DNA from: Brevibacillus sp.
GTDB taxonomy: Bacteria > Bacillota > Bacilli > Brevibacillales > Brevibacillaceae
Length of the DNA: 64,000 nt
Direction: 5' to 3'
NCBI GenBank assembly: GCA_017656235.1
Contig: JACDOF010000003.1
Span: 124,001-188,000, forward strand
Below the pieces are notes generated by a model, which saw only the letters and a program-made list of their open reading frames with translations, made no database searches and was not told the DNA's origin. The position numbers and the translations under genes were made by a program. Below, in pieces: positions 43,923 through 52,856 of this stretch (positions are counted from its first letter, which is position 1; every line of letters begins with the position of its first letter).

Positions 43923-44525
43923 ATGATCCTTGGACTGACAGGAGGCATCGCCAGCGGAAAAAGCACAGTGTCGGCCCTGCTGCGTGAGCGCGGGATAACA
44001 GTCGTCGATGCCGACCTGATCGCGCGGCAGGTAGTCCAACCCGGCATGCCGGCGTATCATGCCATTGTCCGCCATTTCGGGACCGGCATTCTCACGAGCG
44101 ATGGGAGCCTTGATCGCAAGAAGCTGGGGGAGATCATCTTTTCCGATGAGGCGGAGCGGCAAGCGCTCAATGCCATTGTGCATCCAGAGGTGCGCAAAGT
44201 GATGAGGCAGGAGGCGGAAGCAGCGGAACGGTCCGGGGAAAAGATCGTGTTCATGGATATTCCGCTGCTGTTTGAAAACAAGCTGCAGTACATGGTGGAT
44301 AAAATCGTGGTGGTGTACGTGCCGGCCGAAGTACAGTTGAGACGGCTGATGGAGCGGGACGAGCTGGACGAAGAACAGGCGGCGAAGAGACTGCGCGCCC
44401 AACTGCCGATTGAGTGGAAAAAACAGCAGGCTGACTACGTGATCGACAACCAAGGAACCCGTGAAGAGACGGAAAGACAGGTAGACCAGTTGCTCCTGGT
44501 CTTGCAGACGGAGTTGGCTCCATGA
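43923..44525 (+). CDS. coaE: Dephospho-CoA kinase
   Basis: 200 residues. Last step of CoA synthesis: phosphorylates dephospho-CoA at the 3'-OH. P-loop GGIASGKST (about 7-15), DADLIARQVV, and the lid region LMERDELDEEQAAKRLRAQ. I use ATG 43923 because AGGAGGG (43911-43917) is 5 bases away; an in-frame GTG at 43917 is part of that site. The stop overlaps the next gene's start (ATGA at 44522). Confidence 0.95.
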   Translation: MILGLTGGIASGKSTVSALLRERGITVVDADLIARQVVQPGMPAYHAIVRHFGTGILTSDGSLDRKKLGEIIFSDEAERQALNAIVHPEVRKVMRQEAEAAERSGEKIVFMDIPLLFENKLQYMVDKIVVVYVPAEVQLRRLMERDELDEEQAAKRLRAQLPIEWKKQQADYVIDNQGTREETERQVDQLLLVLQTELAP

Positions 44526-45085
44526 AGCGACAAAAGATGGCGATCGCCCTGCTTGTCGTGCTGATGGGGGTATTCCTGCTCATTAACACACCGCTGATCT
44601 GGAAGTGGATGTATCCGATCAAGTACAAGGATGAGATCAAACAGGCGGCTGAGCGCTTCCAGGTAGACCCGATTCTGATTACGGCCATTATCCGCACCGA
44701 GAGCGCCTTTCACACCGACCGCGTTTCACCCAAGGGAGCAACCGGCTTGATGCAGTTGATGCCGGAAACGGCAGATTGGGTAATTGAACAGGCGGGCTTT
44801 CAGCCCATGGCCCGCGAATACCTTGACGAACCGCGGGTCAACATCGACATCGGCGCGTGGTATCTTCGTTACTTGTTGAACATGTTTCAAGAGAACGATG
44901 TGTTGGCCGTCGCTGCCTACAACGCTGGTCCCGGCAAAGTGAGCAAATGGCTGGAACAGCGCGTCTGGGACGGCTCGCCGGACACCATCAAGAATATTCC
45001 CTACGGCGAAACGCGCCATTACGTGCAGCGCGTGCTGTATTACAAGGACCGCTACCAGCGGATCTACGCCGATGAGTTTGGATAG
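44522..45085 (+). CDS. Membrane-anchored lytic transglycosylase (SLT type)
   Basis: 187 residues. N-terminal membrane anchor (about 6-25, MAIALLVVLMGVFLLINTPL), then an SLT goose-lysozyme-like domain (about 38-175). The catalytic Glu is in IIRTESAFH (Glu61 by count), followed by SPKGATGLMQLMPETADW and the AAYNAGPGKVSKW motif. It should cleave glycan strands in the wall. ATG 44522 overlaps the coaE stop by 4 bp, so translation is coupled. Two terminators follow in tandem. Confidence 0.92.
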   Translation: MKRQKMAIALLVVLMGVFLLINTPLIWKWMYPIKYKDEIKQAAERFQVDPILITAIIRTESAFHTDRVSPKGATGLMQLMPETADWVIEQAGFQPMAREYLDEPRVNIDIGAWYLRYLLNMFQENDVLAVAAYNAGPGKVSKWLEQRVWDGSPDTIKNIPYGETRHYVQRVLYYKDRYQRIYADEFG

Positions 45086-45129
45086 AACAAAAGCGGGAGT
45101 ACATGACGGGAACCCGAAAAGCTGCAAAG

Positions 45130-45169
45130 CACCGTTCCGCGCCTCTTGGCGCTGGAGACGGTGTTTTTT
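45130..45169 (+). terminator. Intrinsic terminator of polA-coaE-SLT unit
   Basis: CACCGT...GCGCC and GGCGC...ACGGTG form a long stem around TCTT, followed by six T (45164-45169). Confidence 0.9.
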
Positions 45170-45185
45170 GTTGGAAAACCAGACA

Positions 45186-45223
45186 GCGCATTCCTCGCCT
45201 TGCGCCGGGGGATGCGCTTTTTT
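45186..45223 (+). terminator. Second, tandem intrinsic terminator
   Basis: GCGCAT (45186-45191) and ATGCGC (45212-45217) with extra CC/GG pairing, followed by six T. With the preceding one it insulates gapB; between them and the gapB promoter (45170-45330) I see nothing else. Confidence 0.8.
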
Positions 45224-45333
45224 GATCTCCATCCGGAGCAGGGCTGTTCATACCGCGGCGACGAACTCTTGTCACGGGTGCGGCCAAATTATGATAACAA
45301 GAAGTCCAAATATTTATTTTTTAGTAAAACACA

Positions 45334-45361
45334 TTGATAATTGTGTCATACTTATTATAAT
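45334..45361 (+). promoter_or_regulatory. gapB promoter with a CcpN-type operator in the spacer
   Basis: TTGATA (45334-45339), 16-bp spacer, TATAAT (45356-45361). The spacer contains TGTGTCATACT (45342-45352), a full match to the CcpN operator consensus TRTGHYATAYW of B. subtilis gapB and pckA. Binding there would repress gapB during glycolysis. Confidence 0.7.
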
Positions 45362-45406
45362 AAAAGAGAATAACAGTGTATCTCATTTACCGAGAGGGGA
45401 GTCAAT

Positions 45407-46450
45407 ATGTCGATAAAAATCGGTATCAACGGCTTTGGACGAATTGGCCGCATGGTGTTCCGCCGTGCGATCCAAGACCCTGAGATGGAAGTCGTGGCGA
45501 TCAACGCGAGTTATCCCCCTGAAACCTTGGCTCATCTGATTAAGTTTGACACGATCCACGGACGGATTGACAATAAAATCGAAGTAGACGGGAACCGAAT
45601 CATAGTCGATGGTAAACCTACCGTCGTCTTGTCCAATAGAGATCCGCTTCAGCTTCCCTGGGGTCAGCTAGGTGTGGAGATTGTCGTGGAAGCGACCGGC
45701 AAGTTTAAAGACCGTGAAGGAGCGGGCAAGCACCTGACAAGCGGTGCCAAGAAGGTGGTCATCACGGCCCCTGCCAAAGAGGAAGACGTGACCATCGTCA
45801 TGGGCGTCAACGAGCAGGTGTATGATCACGCTCAACACCACATCATTTCCAATGCATCTTGTACGACCAACTGCCTGGCGCCGGTGGCCAAAGTCCTGCA
45901 CGAAGCATTTGGGATTGATTACGGGCTGATGACGACGGTCCACTCCTATACCAATGACCAGTTGAATCTGGACAATCCGCACAAAGATTTGCGGCGTGCC
46001 CGAGCCTGCGGTCAGTCGATCATTCCCACATCGACCGGTGCAGCGCGTGCAGTCGGCAAAGTGCTGCCGGCGCTCAACGGACGGCTCAATGGTTTTGCGC
46101 TGCGCGTACCGACACCAAACGTCTCGGTTGTTGATTTGGTCGTCAACGTGCAGCGGGACGTGACGGTTGAGGAGGTAAACCGCGTTCTGCGTGAAGCGAG
46201 CACCGGGGCGATGAAAGGGTACATCGAGTACAGCGAAGATCCTCTTGTTTCCAGCGACTACATCGGAAACGACCACTCGGCGATTGTGGACGGCTTGTCG
46301 ACGTTGGTAATGGCCGACAGACAGGTAAAAGTGATCGCCTGGTATGACAATGAATGGGGCTATTCCTGCCGGGTTGTCGATTTGGTGCGCCATGTTTCGG
46401 AACTGCACAACAGTGCCAAAGAAGAGGCGGCTGCCGGTTTGCTGAACTAG
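45407..46450 (+). CDS. gapB: Glyceraldehyde-3-phosphate dehydrogenase, gluconeogenic type
   Basis: 347 residues. NAD(P) fold with NGFGRIGRMVFR, catalytic Cys in SNASCTTNCLAP (about Cys154), His in TTVHSYTNDQ and the substrate motif SIIPTSTGAARA. The N-terminal sequence and ASYPPETLAHLIKFDTIHG are of the GapB kind, which in B. subtilis prefers NADP and works in gluconeogenesis. ATG 45407 follows GAGGGGAG. Single gene with its own CcpN-type promoter and strong terminator. Gene position near nrdR-dnaB-dnaI also matches B. subtilis gapB. Confidence 0.92.
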   Translation: MSIKIGINGFGRIGRMVFRRAIQDPEMEVVAINASYPPETLAHLIKFDTIHGRIDNKIEVDGNRIIVDGKPTVVLSNRDPLQLPWGQLGVEIVVEATGKFKDREGAGKHLTSGAKKVVITAPAKEEDVTIVMGVNEQVYDHAQHHIISNASCTTNCLAPVAKVLHEAFGIDYGLMTTVHSYTNDQLNLDNPHKDLRRARACGQSIIPTSTGAARAVGKVLPALNGRLNGFALRVPTPNVSVVDLVVNVQRDVTVEEVNRVLREASTGAMKGYIEYSEDPLVSSDYIGNDHSAIVDGLSTLVMADRQVKVIAWYDNEWGYSCRVVDLVRHVSELHNSAKEEAAAGLLN

Positions 46451-46468
46451 CATGGTGGAATAAATGCG

Positions 46469-46512
46469 GCTGTCCCCCGGGTTGCATCGACCCGGGGGAC
46501 AGCTCTTTTTTT
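46469..46512 (+). terminator. Intrinsic terminator of gapB
   Basis: GCTGTCCCCCGGGT (46469-46482) and ACCCGGGGGACAGC (46490-46503), a perfect 14-bp stem with a 7-base loop, then TCTTTTTTT. Confidence 0.95.
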
Positions 46513-46513
46513 C

Positions 46514-46770
46514 GGTGACCAACCAAACCAACAGAGTCGGAGCGGAAAAAGAGAACCTGTTTTCCTCGCTGAACTGTCCGCTTCGCCATCCCGAAGCGGG
46601 CGGGCGCAAAAAGCAGCGTTGCTGCGCCGTTTGTCAGGGTTGCGCCCGTATGCCCCCGCTTCGGGCTTGCTCCGCTGGAATGGTTGGCCAAGTCGTTCAT
46701 TTGGAAAATGGCCGCTCTCCTGCTGCCCCCGCGGATCGTTTCGCAGCGGGCAGTGGTGCATCTTTTTGGG
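46514..46770 (+). repeat. Partial mosaic copy B of the dispersed TIR element
   Basis: From TGAACTGTCCG (46569) to GGCCGCTC (about 46717) this is nearly identical to the left half of copy A, including arm 1: CCCGAAGCGGG (46590-46600) with CCCGCTTCGGG (46655-46665). The right half is missing. Instead a hairpin module follows (46723-46770, GCGGATCGTTTCGCAGCGGG) that in copy A lies outside the left end, at 14341-14377. The left border is diverged; GACCAACCA at 46517-46525 may be a remnant terminal repeat. It sits between the convergent 3' ends of gapB and the HD-GYP gene and fills most of that 368-bp gap. Confidence 0.65.
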
Positions 46771-46818
46771 CCAGGCAACAGCGCGAGCAGGACATTTGGC
46801 CCCTTCGGAACACTTTGG

Positions 46819-47931
46819 TCAAACCTGTTTGATCGTAAAAAGCTCCTCATCTTCAAAACCGACGATAAACAGTTTTAACTCTTCGCGCAGATCAATCTCA
46901 TACGGACTCATGACATCATTGCCGCGGCCATCCTTCAGGATACGGACGACCGGGCGCTGGCAGTATTCAGGGTCCACCTTGCAGACAACGCCGCTTTCCC
47001 CCGTATTCAGCACGATGCTGCTGCCCAAGGGAAACACCGCAATATGCCGTCTGAAGGCATTGATCAGTTTGTGCTCAAACAGATGTCCTCCTGCGCCCAG
47101 CAGGTACTCCAGGGCGTCATGCGGCATGTAGCGCCTGCGCCAGGGGCGAGGAGAGGTCAAAGAATCGTACACGTCGCAAATGGCGACGATTTGGGCATAC
47201 TCGTGAATCTGCTTGCCCTTCAAACCTTGTGGATAGCCGCTTCCGTCCAGCCGTTCGTGATGCTGCAGGGCGACATGGGCGGACAGAAGCGAAATGTCAT
47301 GTTGTTTCCGCATCAGATCAAACCCGAAGATCGTGTGCTGCTTGGCAATCTCGTACTCCTCTTCGGTCCACCGCGTGTTCTTCTCCAGCAGTTCCTTGGG
47401 AAGCTGCAGCTTGCCAATATCGTGCAGGAGAGCACCGATCCCAAGCTCTGTCAGCTGGTTGCGGTTGTACCCGATGGACATGCCAACGGCCGTCGACAGC
47501 ACTGCTACGTTAACGGCATGGTGGTACATGGCACCAGCCTGGGTGGTGATGTTCATCAGATGGAACACGATTTCACGGTTCCCGAGAAGATCTTCCAGAA
47601 TGTTGTGAAACACCCGTTGGAAGTGAAGGCCCATCTCCTTAACCGAGATGCGGCGGGCCAGCTTGTTGGAATTGGTAATCTGTCGCGCCGTTTCGGCGAT
47701 GACGGCCAGTGCCTGCTGCCGCGTCTCCGGACGGATCACGTCGTGAACCTCTATATCCGCCGTGCGCGGATCGTCTATGTAGATGGAATCAATCCCGGAG
47801 CGGCGCAATCCTTCGATTAATCGATCGGTCAAAACCATGCCGGAACCAAGCAGCACCTTGCCGTCGTCGGTAAACACCGTTTTGCCCAGGGTCATACCGG
47901 GACGTACCTGACCGATTGAGAGTAAACGCAT
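46819..47931 (-). CDS. HD-GYP domain phosphodiesterase
   Basis: 370 residues. An N-terminal region (about 1-130, with LSIGQVRPGMTLGKTVFTDDG) precedes the HD-GYP domain: HHAVNVAVLS, LLHDIGKLQLP, HHERLDGSGYPQGLKG and AQIVAICDVYDSLTSPRPWR. The metal ligands and the GYP motif are intact, so c-di-GMP hydrolysis is plausible. No membrane segment or receiver domain is present. ATG 47931 follows AAGGGG; the frame up to 47967 lacks a ribosome site. Divergent from nrdR. Its 3' end abuts repeat copy B. Confidence 0.88.
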   Translation of the reverse strand: MRLLSIGQVRPGMTLGKTVFTDDGKVLLGSGMVLTDRLIEGLRRSGIDSIYIDDPRTADIEVHDVIRPETRQQALAVIAETARQITNSNKLARRISVKEMGLHFQRVFHNILEDLLGNREIVFHLMNITTQAGAMYHHAVNVAVLSTAVGMSIGYNRNQLTELGIGALLHDIGKLQLPKELLEKNTRWTEEEYEIAKQHTIFGFDLMRKQHDISLLSAHVALQHHERLDGSGYPQGLKGKQIHEYAQIVAICDVYDSLTSPRPWRRRYMPHDALEYLLGAGGHLFEHKLINAFRRHIAVFPLGSSIVLNTGESGVVCKVDPEYCQRPVVRILKDGRGNDVMSPYEIDLREELKLFIVGFEDEELFTIKQV

Positions 47932-48085
47932 ACAATGTTCCCCTTGTCCGTCTATTTTTGTTCCCATTGTAACACAGGTTGTCCAGCTTGTGAAAACGGG
48001 GTTTTTGATTTAAACTTGACGGCTCTTGAAAGTTGCGAGACACTGAGGGAAAAGTACTGCCCGAAGACAGGGAGATGATAAATAG

Positions 48086-48589
48086 ATGCGTTGCCCGTTT
48101 TGTGAACACAACGGGACGAGAGTGCTTGATTCGCGCCCGTTTAACAACTATAAATCGATTCGCCGCCGCCGCGAGTGCGAGCAGTGCAACAGGCGCTTTA
48201 CCACCTTTGAAGTGGTTGAAGAACCTCCGCTGTTGATCATCAAGAAGGAGGGGACCCGTGAAGAATTTAGCCGCGACAAAATATTGCGGGGGTTGATCAG
48301 GGCCTGCGAAAAACGGCCTGTCCCGCTTGAGGTTCTGGAAAATGTTGTAAATGAAATTGAAAAAGAACTGCGCAGCCGCGGTCAGTCGGAGATACCCAGC
48401 AAAGATGTGGGAGAAATGGTAATGGAGCGGTTATACTCCGTGGATGAGGTGGCGTACGTTCGCTTCGCATCGGTCTACCGTCAGTTTAAAGACATCAACG
48501 TCTTCATGCGGGAATTGGAGGAACTGCTGGCCCATGCCCGCAGCGTGCCCGATAAGACACCGCCAAGAGGAGGCAGGGAAGCAGAATGA
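48086..48589 (+). CDS. nrdR: Transcriptional repressor NrdR
   Basis: 167 residues. N-terminal zinc ribbon with Cys3, Cys6, Cys31 and Cys34 (CPFC...CEQC), then an ATP-cone (about 48-138: [24 protein letters not shown]). It senses dATP/ATP and represses ribonucleotide reductase genes. ATG 48086 follows AGGGAGATG. A -35-like TTGACG (48016-48021) lies upstream but no good -10. Its stop overlaps the next start (ATGA). In B. subtilis nrdR is directly followed by dnaB; here a binding-protein gene is inserted. Confidence 0.95.
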   Translation: MRCPFCEHNGTRVLDSRPFNNYKSIRRRRECEQCNRRFTTFEVVEEPPLLIIKKEGTREEFSRDKILRGLIRACEKRPVPLEVLENVVNEIEKELRSRGQSEIPSKDVGEMVMERLYSVDEVAYVRFASVYRQFKDINVFMRELEELLAHARSVPDKTPPRGGREAE

Positions 48590-50250
48590 TTGTCCATCAG
48601 ATGTCCGGAAAGGCACTGCGCATCATGATGGCCACGCTTTGTCTTGTCGCTGGATGTACCGATGGACAGCCTGCTTCACCTGAGCCGGTCGAGCATTCTT
48701 CCCAACCCGATACACACCCGGGCGAACCAACGCCTGGCGGCCAATTGGTGATGGCAGCGGTTGGAAGTCTGCCTTCCTTTGATCCATTTGGCACAGCAAA
48801 ACAGGAGCCGCTGTTGAATCCGTACGAATCGTTGGCCTACGGCGGGCTTTTGGCCTATGATGAGAGCGGAATGCCACAAGCAAACCTGGCCTCCGAATTC
48901 CGCATCGAGCGAACCGACGGAAAGCCAGTGGTGACGGTGACGCTGCCGCCGCAGGCGGCATGGGCGGACGGCAGACCGCTCACGACAGAGGACGTCCGCT
49001 TTACGCTGGAAACCTACAGCCGTCCGGATTATTACGGCATTTGGCGGGAGCCGACGCACCTGATTGAGGGGGTTTCGCGCTTCCGCCACGGCAAAGCAGA
49101 GCGGATTTCCGGCATTGCCGTCGATCCCGATCAGCGCACTGTGCGCATCAGCCTGGAGCGGGACGACATCACGTTTCTTCATCTGCTGACGGCACCGCTT
49201 TTACCGAAACACCAGTTGGACGGCAAAACACCGGACGAGATTGCCGCCCTGTCGCGAGAAGGCCAGATTCTCGGCACAGGGATGTTTCAGCCGCAGCAAA
49301 TGGACGATGAAGCATGGACATTTGCTGCCAATGGCTCCTACCTCGGAAAGAAGCCGCTGTTGGAATCGGTGAAAGTAATCGCGCTGCCGCAGGAAAAGGT
49401 GGAGGAGGAAGTGGTAGCCGGCCGCGTACACATCAGTCCGGTCTCTCCGGAAGTGGCCCATCTGCTGCGAGAGAGCGGCAGTGACGTGAAGATAATATCG
49501 GCGGCAGCCCACGGCTACCACTTCGTCGGCTACAACCTGGCCAGCGACAAGCTGAAAGACGCGGATGTTCGCCGGGCGCTGTCCCAGGCTGTTCCCGTTG
49601 AACAGCTCGCCCGCGACCTGTTTTACGGCTTCGCCCAACCGGCCAAAAGTCCGCTCGCGCCCGGAACGTTTGCCTATGTGCCAGGCCGGTTTCCCAGCTT
49701 TGACCGGGATGCGGCAGAGACTGTTCTTAAGGAGAAGGGATACAGCAGGGAGAATCCGCTTTCGCTCACTCTGGTCTACCCAAGCGGCAATCAGGTGCGG
49801 GAGCGGATGGTGGAAGCGGTGCGGGCCGCTTGGGAAAAGCTACCGGTTCGCATCGAAGCCAAACCGTTGAAATACGAGGAGTTTGCCGCCTATCTGTTCG
49901 GCGGACAACCTGTCGACCTCTATCTGTACGCCTGGAAGTATCCGACCGATCCCGCCGGTTTGATCAAGGTGTGGCACAGCCGGGAACGAGTAGGAGAGCT
50001 TGGGCTGAACGCCTCCCGATATGCCAATTCACACGCTGACCAACTGCTGGAAAGGGGGCAGCTGATGCTGTCCGACGCAGAGCGGAAAAAGCTTTTTGTC
50101 GAATGGCAGCAGCACTTTGCCGCCGATCTGCCGATACTCCCACTGGTGGAAGTGAAAAATCCGTATATCATTTCAACACGCCTGCAGGGTGCAGCCGATC
50201 AGCTGGGCCGGGAGCCATTCCGTGAGCTGGGCAGTTGGTGGCTGAAGTAG
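48586..50250 (+). CDS. Peptide/oligopeptide ABC transporter binding lipoprotein (SBP_bac_5)
   Basis: 554 residues. Lipoprotein signal with lipobox LVAGC at about residue 24, a Pro/Ser/His-rich linker (about 26-50), then a family-5 solute-binding domain: [15 protein letters not shown], the hallmark region [38 protein letters not shown], and [18 protein letters not shown]. It should bind peptides or similar ligands outside the cell. No permease or ATPase genes are adjacent, so it is an orphan. ATG 48586 overlaps the nrdR stop; ATG 48601 is an alternative. A terminator overlaps its end. Confidence 0.88.
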   Translation: MIVHQMSGKALRIMMATLCLVAGCTDGQPASPEPVEHSSQPDTHPGEPTPGGQLVMAAVGSLPSFDPFGTAKQEPLLNPYESLAYGGLLAYDESGMPQANLASEFRIERTDGKPVVTVTLPPQAAWADGRPLTTEDVRFTLETYSRPDYYGIWREPTHLIEGVSRFRHGKAERISGIAVDPDQRTVRISLERDDITFLHLLTAPLLPKHQLDGKTPDEIAALSREGQILGTGMFQPQQMDDEAWTFAANGSYLGKKPLLESVKVIALPQEKVEEEVVAGRVHISPVSPEVAHLLRESGSDVKIISAAAHGYHFVGYNLASDKLKDADVRRALSQAVPVEQLARDLFYGFAQPAKSPLAPGTFAYVPGRFPSFDRDAAETVLKEKGYSRENPLSLTLVYPSGNQVRERMVEAVRAAWEKLPVRIEAKPLKYEEFAAYLFGGQPVDLYLYAWKYPTDPAGLIKVWHSRERVGELGLNASRYANSHADQLLERGQLMLSDAERKKLFVEWQQHFAADLPILPLVEVKNPYIISTRLQGAADQLGREPFRELGSWWLK

Positions 50251-50280
50251 GGAGGGCAGGACCCTTCCTGTTTCTTTTTT
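50250..50280 (+). terminator. Intrinsic terminator after the binding-protein gene
   Basis: GGGAGGG (50250-50256) and CCCTTCC (50262-50268) with one G-T pair, followed by TGTTTCTTTTTT. Confidence 0.7.
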
Positions 50281-50319
50281 CTTCCGCACCTGCCTCTCTA
50301 CTATCAGGGTGGTACCGGA

Positions 50320-50328
50320 TGGTATAAT
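50320..50328 (+). promoter_or_regulatory. Extended -10 promoter of dnaB
   Basis: TGGTATAAT at 50320-50328 is an extended -10 (TGnTATAAT), 38 bp before the dnaB start. There is no good -35. Confidence 0.55.
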
Positions 50329-50365
50329 AGAGAGCATAGATTCGCGAACAGGGAAGGAATATACT

Positions 50366-51835
50366 ATGCGCTTGGTATGGAACGAACTTTCGCCGAAAGA
50401 CCGCTACCTGGTCCGTTGGGTCAGGCCCGTCAGCCTGACCGAAATGGGCTACGTGACGCATCTTTATCTGCCGCTGATCGGTGTGGAGGCTTATGCCCTT
50501 TACCAACTGTTGGTACATGAGGTGGATGAGCGCAGCGGAGCCGTCGGAGAAGGCACTCATCGCAGCATGATGTTAATGACTTCGTTGTCGTTGGATCGGC
50601 TGCTGGCAGCACGGGAGCGGCTTGAGGCGATGGGGCTGTTGGAAGTGCGGCGGCGGGAGAATCGCGAGCGCGACTATTTTTACGAGTACCTGATCAAGCC
50701 GCCGCTCTCCCCGTACCAGTTCTTCCGGGAAGAAGTCTGGTCGGTGATGCTGTTGAACAAGGTGGAGCAGCCTCGCTTTGAGCAGCTTCGCCGCACGTAC
50801 GCTGACCGCCGGTTTGCTGATTTGGAGGAAACCTATCCCTATGAGGAAAATCTGACCAAACCGTTTTACGAAGTGTATCACTCTCTCTCGCCCAGTGAAT
50901 TGGAGGTGCGACAAGGTTCGGAAACGGCGCAATTTTTCCACCGGATGGAGGAGGAATATCCGGCAGTTCCCCAACAGGGTGACTATCAGGCGGAGCCCAG
51001 TCCCTTGCTGGATCTCTCGTTCGTCCGGCTCAATCTTCCCTCGCACGTTTCGGCGTCTGACATCCTGACCGCTGAGAATGTCGCGTTCTTTTACCAGCTG
51101 CTGCACTTTTACCAAATCAGCAGTTGGCTGCTGGGGCAGGAACTTCGCGACTGGAGCCTGTTTACCACGGATGGCCGGCTCGATCGCGAGGCGCTGCGCC
51201 GGCGTCTGCGCGAGAAATACGTAGATGGCCGCCTTACTCGTGAAGAGCGAGCTGCCGCTGCGGCCGGAGTGGCCCCCGGAGAACTGCCGGAGCCAGGCAG
51301 TACTGCTTTTCAACAGGTTTGCCGCCGGCTCTCCCCGCTGACCCTGCTGGAAGCTGCCGTGGGCGGACGCGTCAGCAAGGCGTATTTGGAACGGGCGGAA
51401 TCGCTGCTCTTTAGCGATGGGCTTCCGACGGAAGTGGTAAATGCCCTGCTCCTGCATGCCTTGCGTGAGACGCAGATGGAACTGCCCCGTTCGTACCTGG
51501 AGACGGTTCGTGACAGTTGGAAGGCGAAGCAGATCAGTACCGTCGATGAAGCGGTGCGCGTCATTCTGGAGCGGACCGAGGCCAGACAGCAGGCCCAGGC
51601 AAAAGCAAAGAGCAAGAAGGAGCAGCCGTCCGGCTTCCTCCGTGGGGGTCGGCCGCTTTTGACAGACAAACTGCCGGCATCTGTACAGCGCCAGCTCGAG
51701 CGGGAGCGACAGCAGGCAGAGCGGCAGGACGTACAGCAATCCGCAGAGGAAAAGAAGCGAAAGGTGATGGACGATCCGGAGCTGCGGGCGCTGCTTGAGT
51801 CATTCCCCAAGCCGCAGAGAGGAGGCGAACGGTAG
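50366..51835 (+). CDS. dnaB: Replication initiation and membrane attachment protein DnaB
   Basis: 489 residues. Firmicute DnaB (not the helicase) helps load the replicative helicase with DnaD and DnaI and ties the origin to the membrane. N-terminal winged-helix region (about 1-120: LTEMGYVTHLYLPLIGVEAYALYQLLVHEV), central helices, and DnaD-like C-terminal region (about 300-420), ending with a charged tail rich in Lys, Arg and Gln. ATG 50366 follows GGGAAGGA. The dnaI start touches its stop codon. Confidence 0.92.
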   Translation: MRLVWNELSPKDRYLVRWVRPVSLTEMGYVTHLYLPLIGVEAYALYQLLVHEVDERSGAVGEGTHRSMMLMTSLSLDRLLAARERLEAMGLLEVRRRENRERDYFYEYLIKPPLSPYQFFREEVWSVMLLNKVEQPRFEQLRRTYADRRFADLEETYPYEENLTKPFYEVYHSLSPSELEVRQGSETAQFFHRMEEEYPAVPQQGDYQAEPSPLLDLSFVRLNLPSHVSASDILTAENVAFFYQLLHFYQISSWLLGQELRDWSLFTTDGRLDREALRRRLREKYVDGRLTREERAAAAAGVAPGELPEPGSTAFQQVCRRLSPLTLLEAAVGGRVSKAYLERAESLLFSDGLPTEVVNALLLHALRETQMELPRSYLETVRDSWKAKQISTVDEAVRVILERTEARQQAQAKAKSKKEQPSGFLRGGRPLLTDKLPASVQRQLERERQQAERQDVQQSAEEKKRKVMDDPELRALLESFPKPQRGGER

Positions 51836-52780
51836 ATGGAGGCCATCGGCCGTTTTTTGGAAGAGATCAACAAGCGAAGACCGCGCAACCTGCTCTCCCC
51901 CGAAGAGCAGTTGGACAAAATGATCCGCTCCTCCGGGTACCTGCAGCGATTTCAACAGGAACATCCGGAACTGTCGCGCGACGATTACCTGCGTTCCCTG
52001 CCGACGGTGTACCAGGCGGTCAAGGAGCATTACCGGTGCGACAACTGTCCCGGTCTGGACCAGTGTCCCAACATGGTGAGAGGCCATTACACCACGCTTG
52101 ACGTACAAGCCGGCCAGGTGGTGAGTGCGCTTGCACCCTGCGCCAAGCAGATGGCGGATGAGGCCGTTCAGCGCAGAAGGCGTCTGATGCGCAGCTACTA
52201 CGTGTCGGAAGAGACCATGTCCGCCACGTTTGACTCGATGGAAACAGACAAGCACAACCGGGCGGCGGTCATGGCGGCAATCCGCTTCAGCCGCGAATAT
52301 ACGCCAGGAGAGAAGATGAAAGGACTTTACCTGCACGGCCCGTTCGGTGTGGGCAAGAGCTACATCATGGGGGCGATTGCCCGGAAGCTGGCCGAACGAG
52401 ACATCGCTTCGCTAATCGTCTACGTGCCGGAGTTCGTGCGGGAGATGAAGGAATCCCTGGCTGACCAGTCGTACGGCAGCAAGCTGGATCTGTTAAAAAC
52501 GGTGCCGGTGCTGATTTTGGACGACCTGGGTGCCGAGAACCTGACGCCGTGGGTGCGTGACGAAATCCTTGGTGTTCTGCTTCACTACCGGGTCAACAAT
52601 CGGCTGCCGACGCTGTACACCTCCAACTATTCGCCGGAAGAGCTGGAAGAGCACCTGGCGATCAGCAACGGAAACCGCGTGGAGATAACCAAAGCACGCC
52701 GCATTCTGGAGCGAATCCTTCACTATGTGGACGTGTTGATTATCGAGGGGGACAACCGGCGCAAAGGGGCGCAGGGGTGA
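51836..52780 (+). CDS. dnaI: Primosomal protein DnaI (helicase loader)
   Basis: 314 residues. N-terminal zinc-binding domain with CDNCPGLDQC around residues 68-77 and a further Cys in SALAPCAKQ, then an AAA+ ATPase: Walker A GPFGVGKSY (168-176), Walker B VLILDDLG with Asp229, and TSNYSPEELEEHL as sensor region. It loads the replicative helicase onto DNA. ATG 51836 directly follows the dnaB stop, with GGAGG inside the dnaB end. Confidence 0.95.
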   Translation: MEAIGRFLEEINKRRPRNLLSPEEQLDKMIRSSGYLQRFQQEHPELSRDDYLRSLPTVYQAVKEHYRCDNCPGLDQCPNMVRGHYTTLDVQAGQVVSALAPCAKQMADEAVQRRRRLMRSYYVSEETMSATFDSMETDKHNRAAVMAAIRFSREYTPGEKMKGLYLHGPFGVGKSYIMGAIARKLAERDIASLIVYVPEFVREMKESLADQSYGSKLDLLKTVPVLILDDLGAENLTPWVRDEILGVLLHYRVNNRLPTLYTSNYSPEELEEHLAISNGNRVEITKARRILERILHYVDVLIIEGDNRRKGAQG

Positions 52781-52826
52781 CGAACCACTGCCTGCCTCCT
52801 TCCGACGGGCAACCCCTTTTCGTTTT
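52773..52826 (+). terminator. Weak intrinsic terminator of dnaB-dnaI
   Basis: AGGGGT (52773-52778) and ACCCCT (52812-52817) enclose a large imperfect loop, followed by TTTTCGTTTT. It overlaps the dnaI stop. Confidence 0.45.
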
Positions 52827-52856
52827 GCCGGGAACAAATTGCAGGGGGGAAAGCTG

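Noticed and set aside
46447-46856. ORFs of 104 and 237 residues over repeat copy B and gapB
   Set aside because: They read through the gapB terminator hairpin and the repeat, with no ribosome site.
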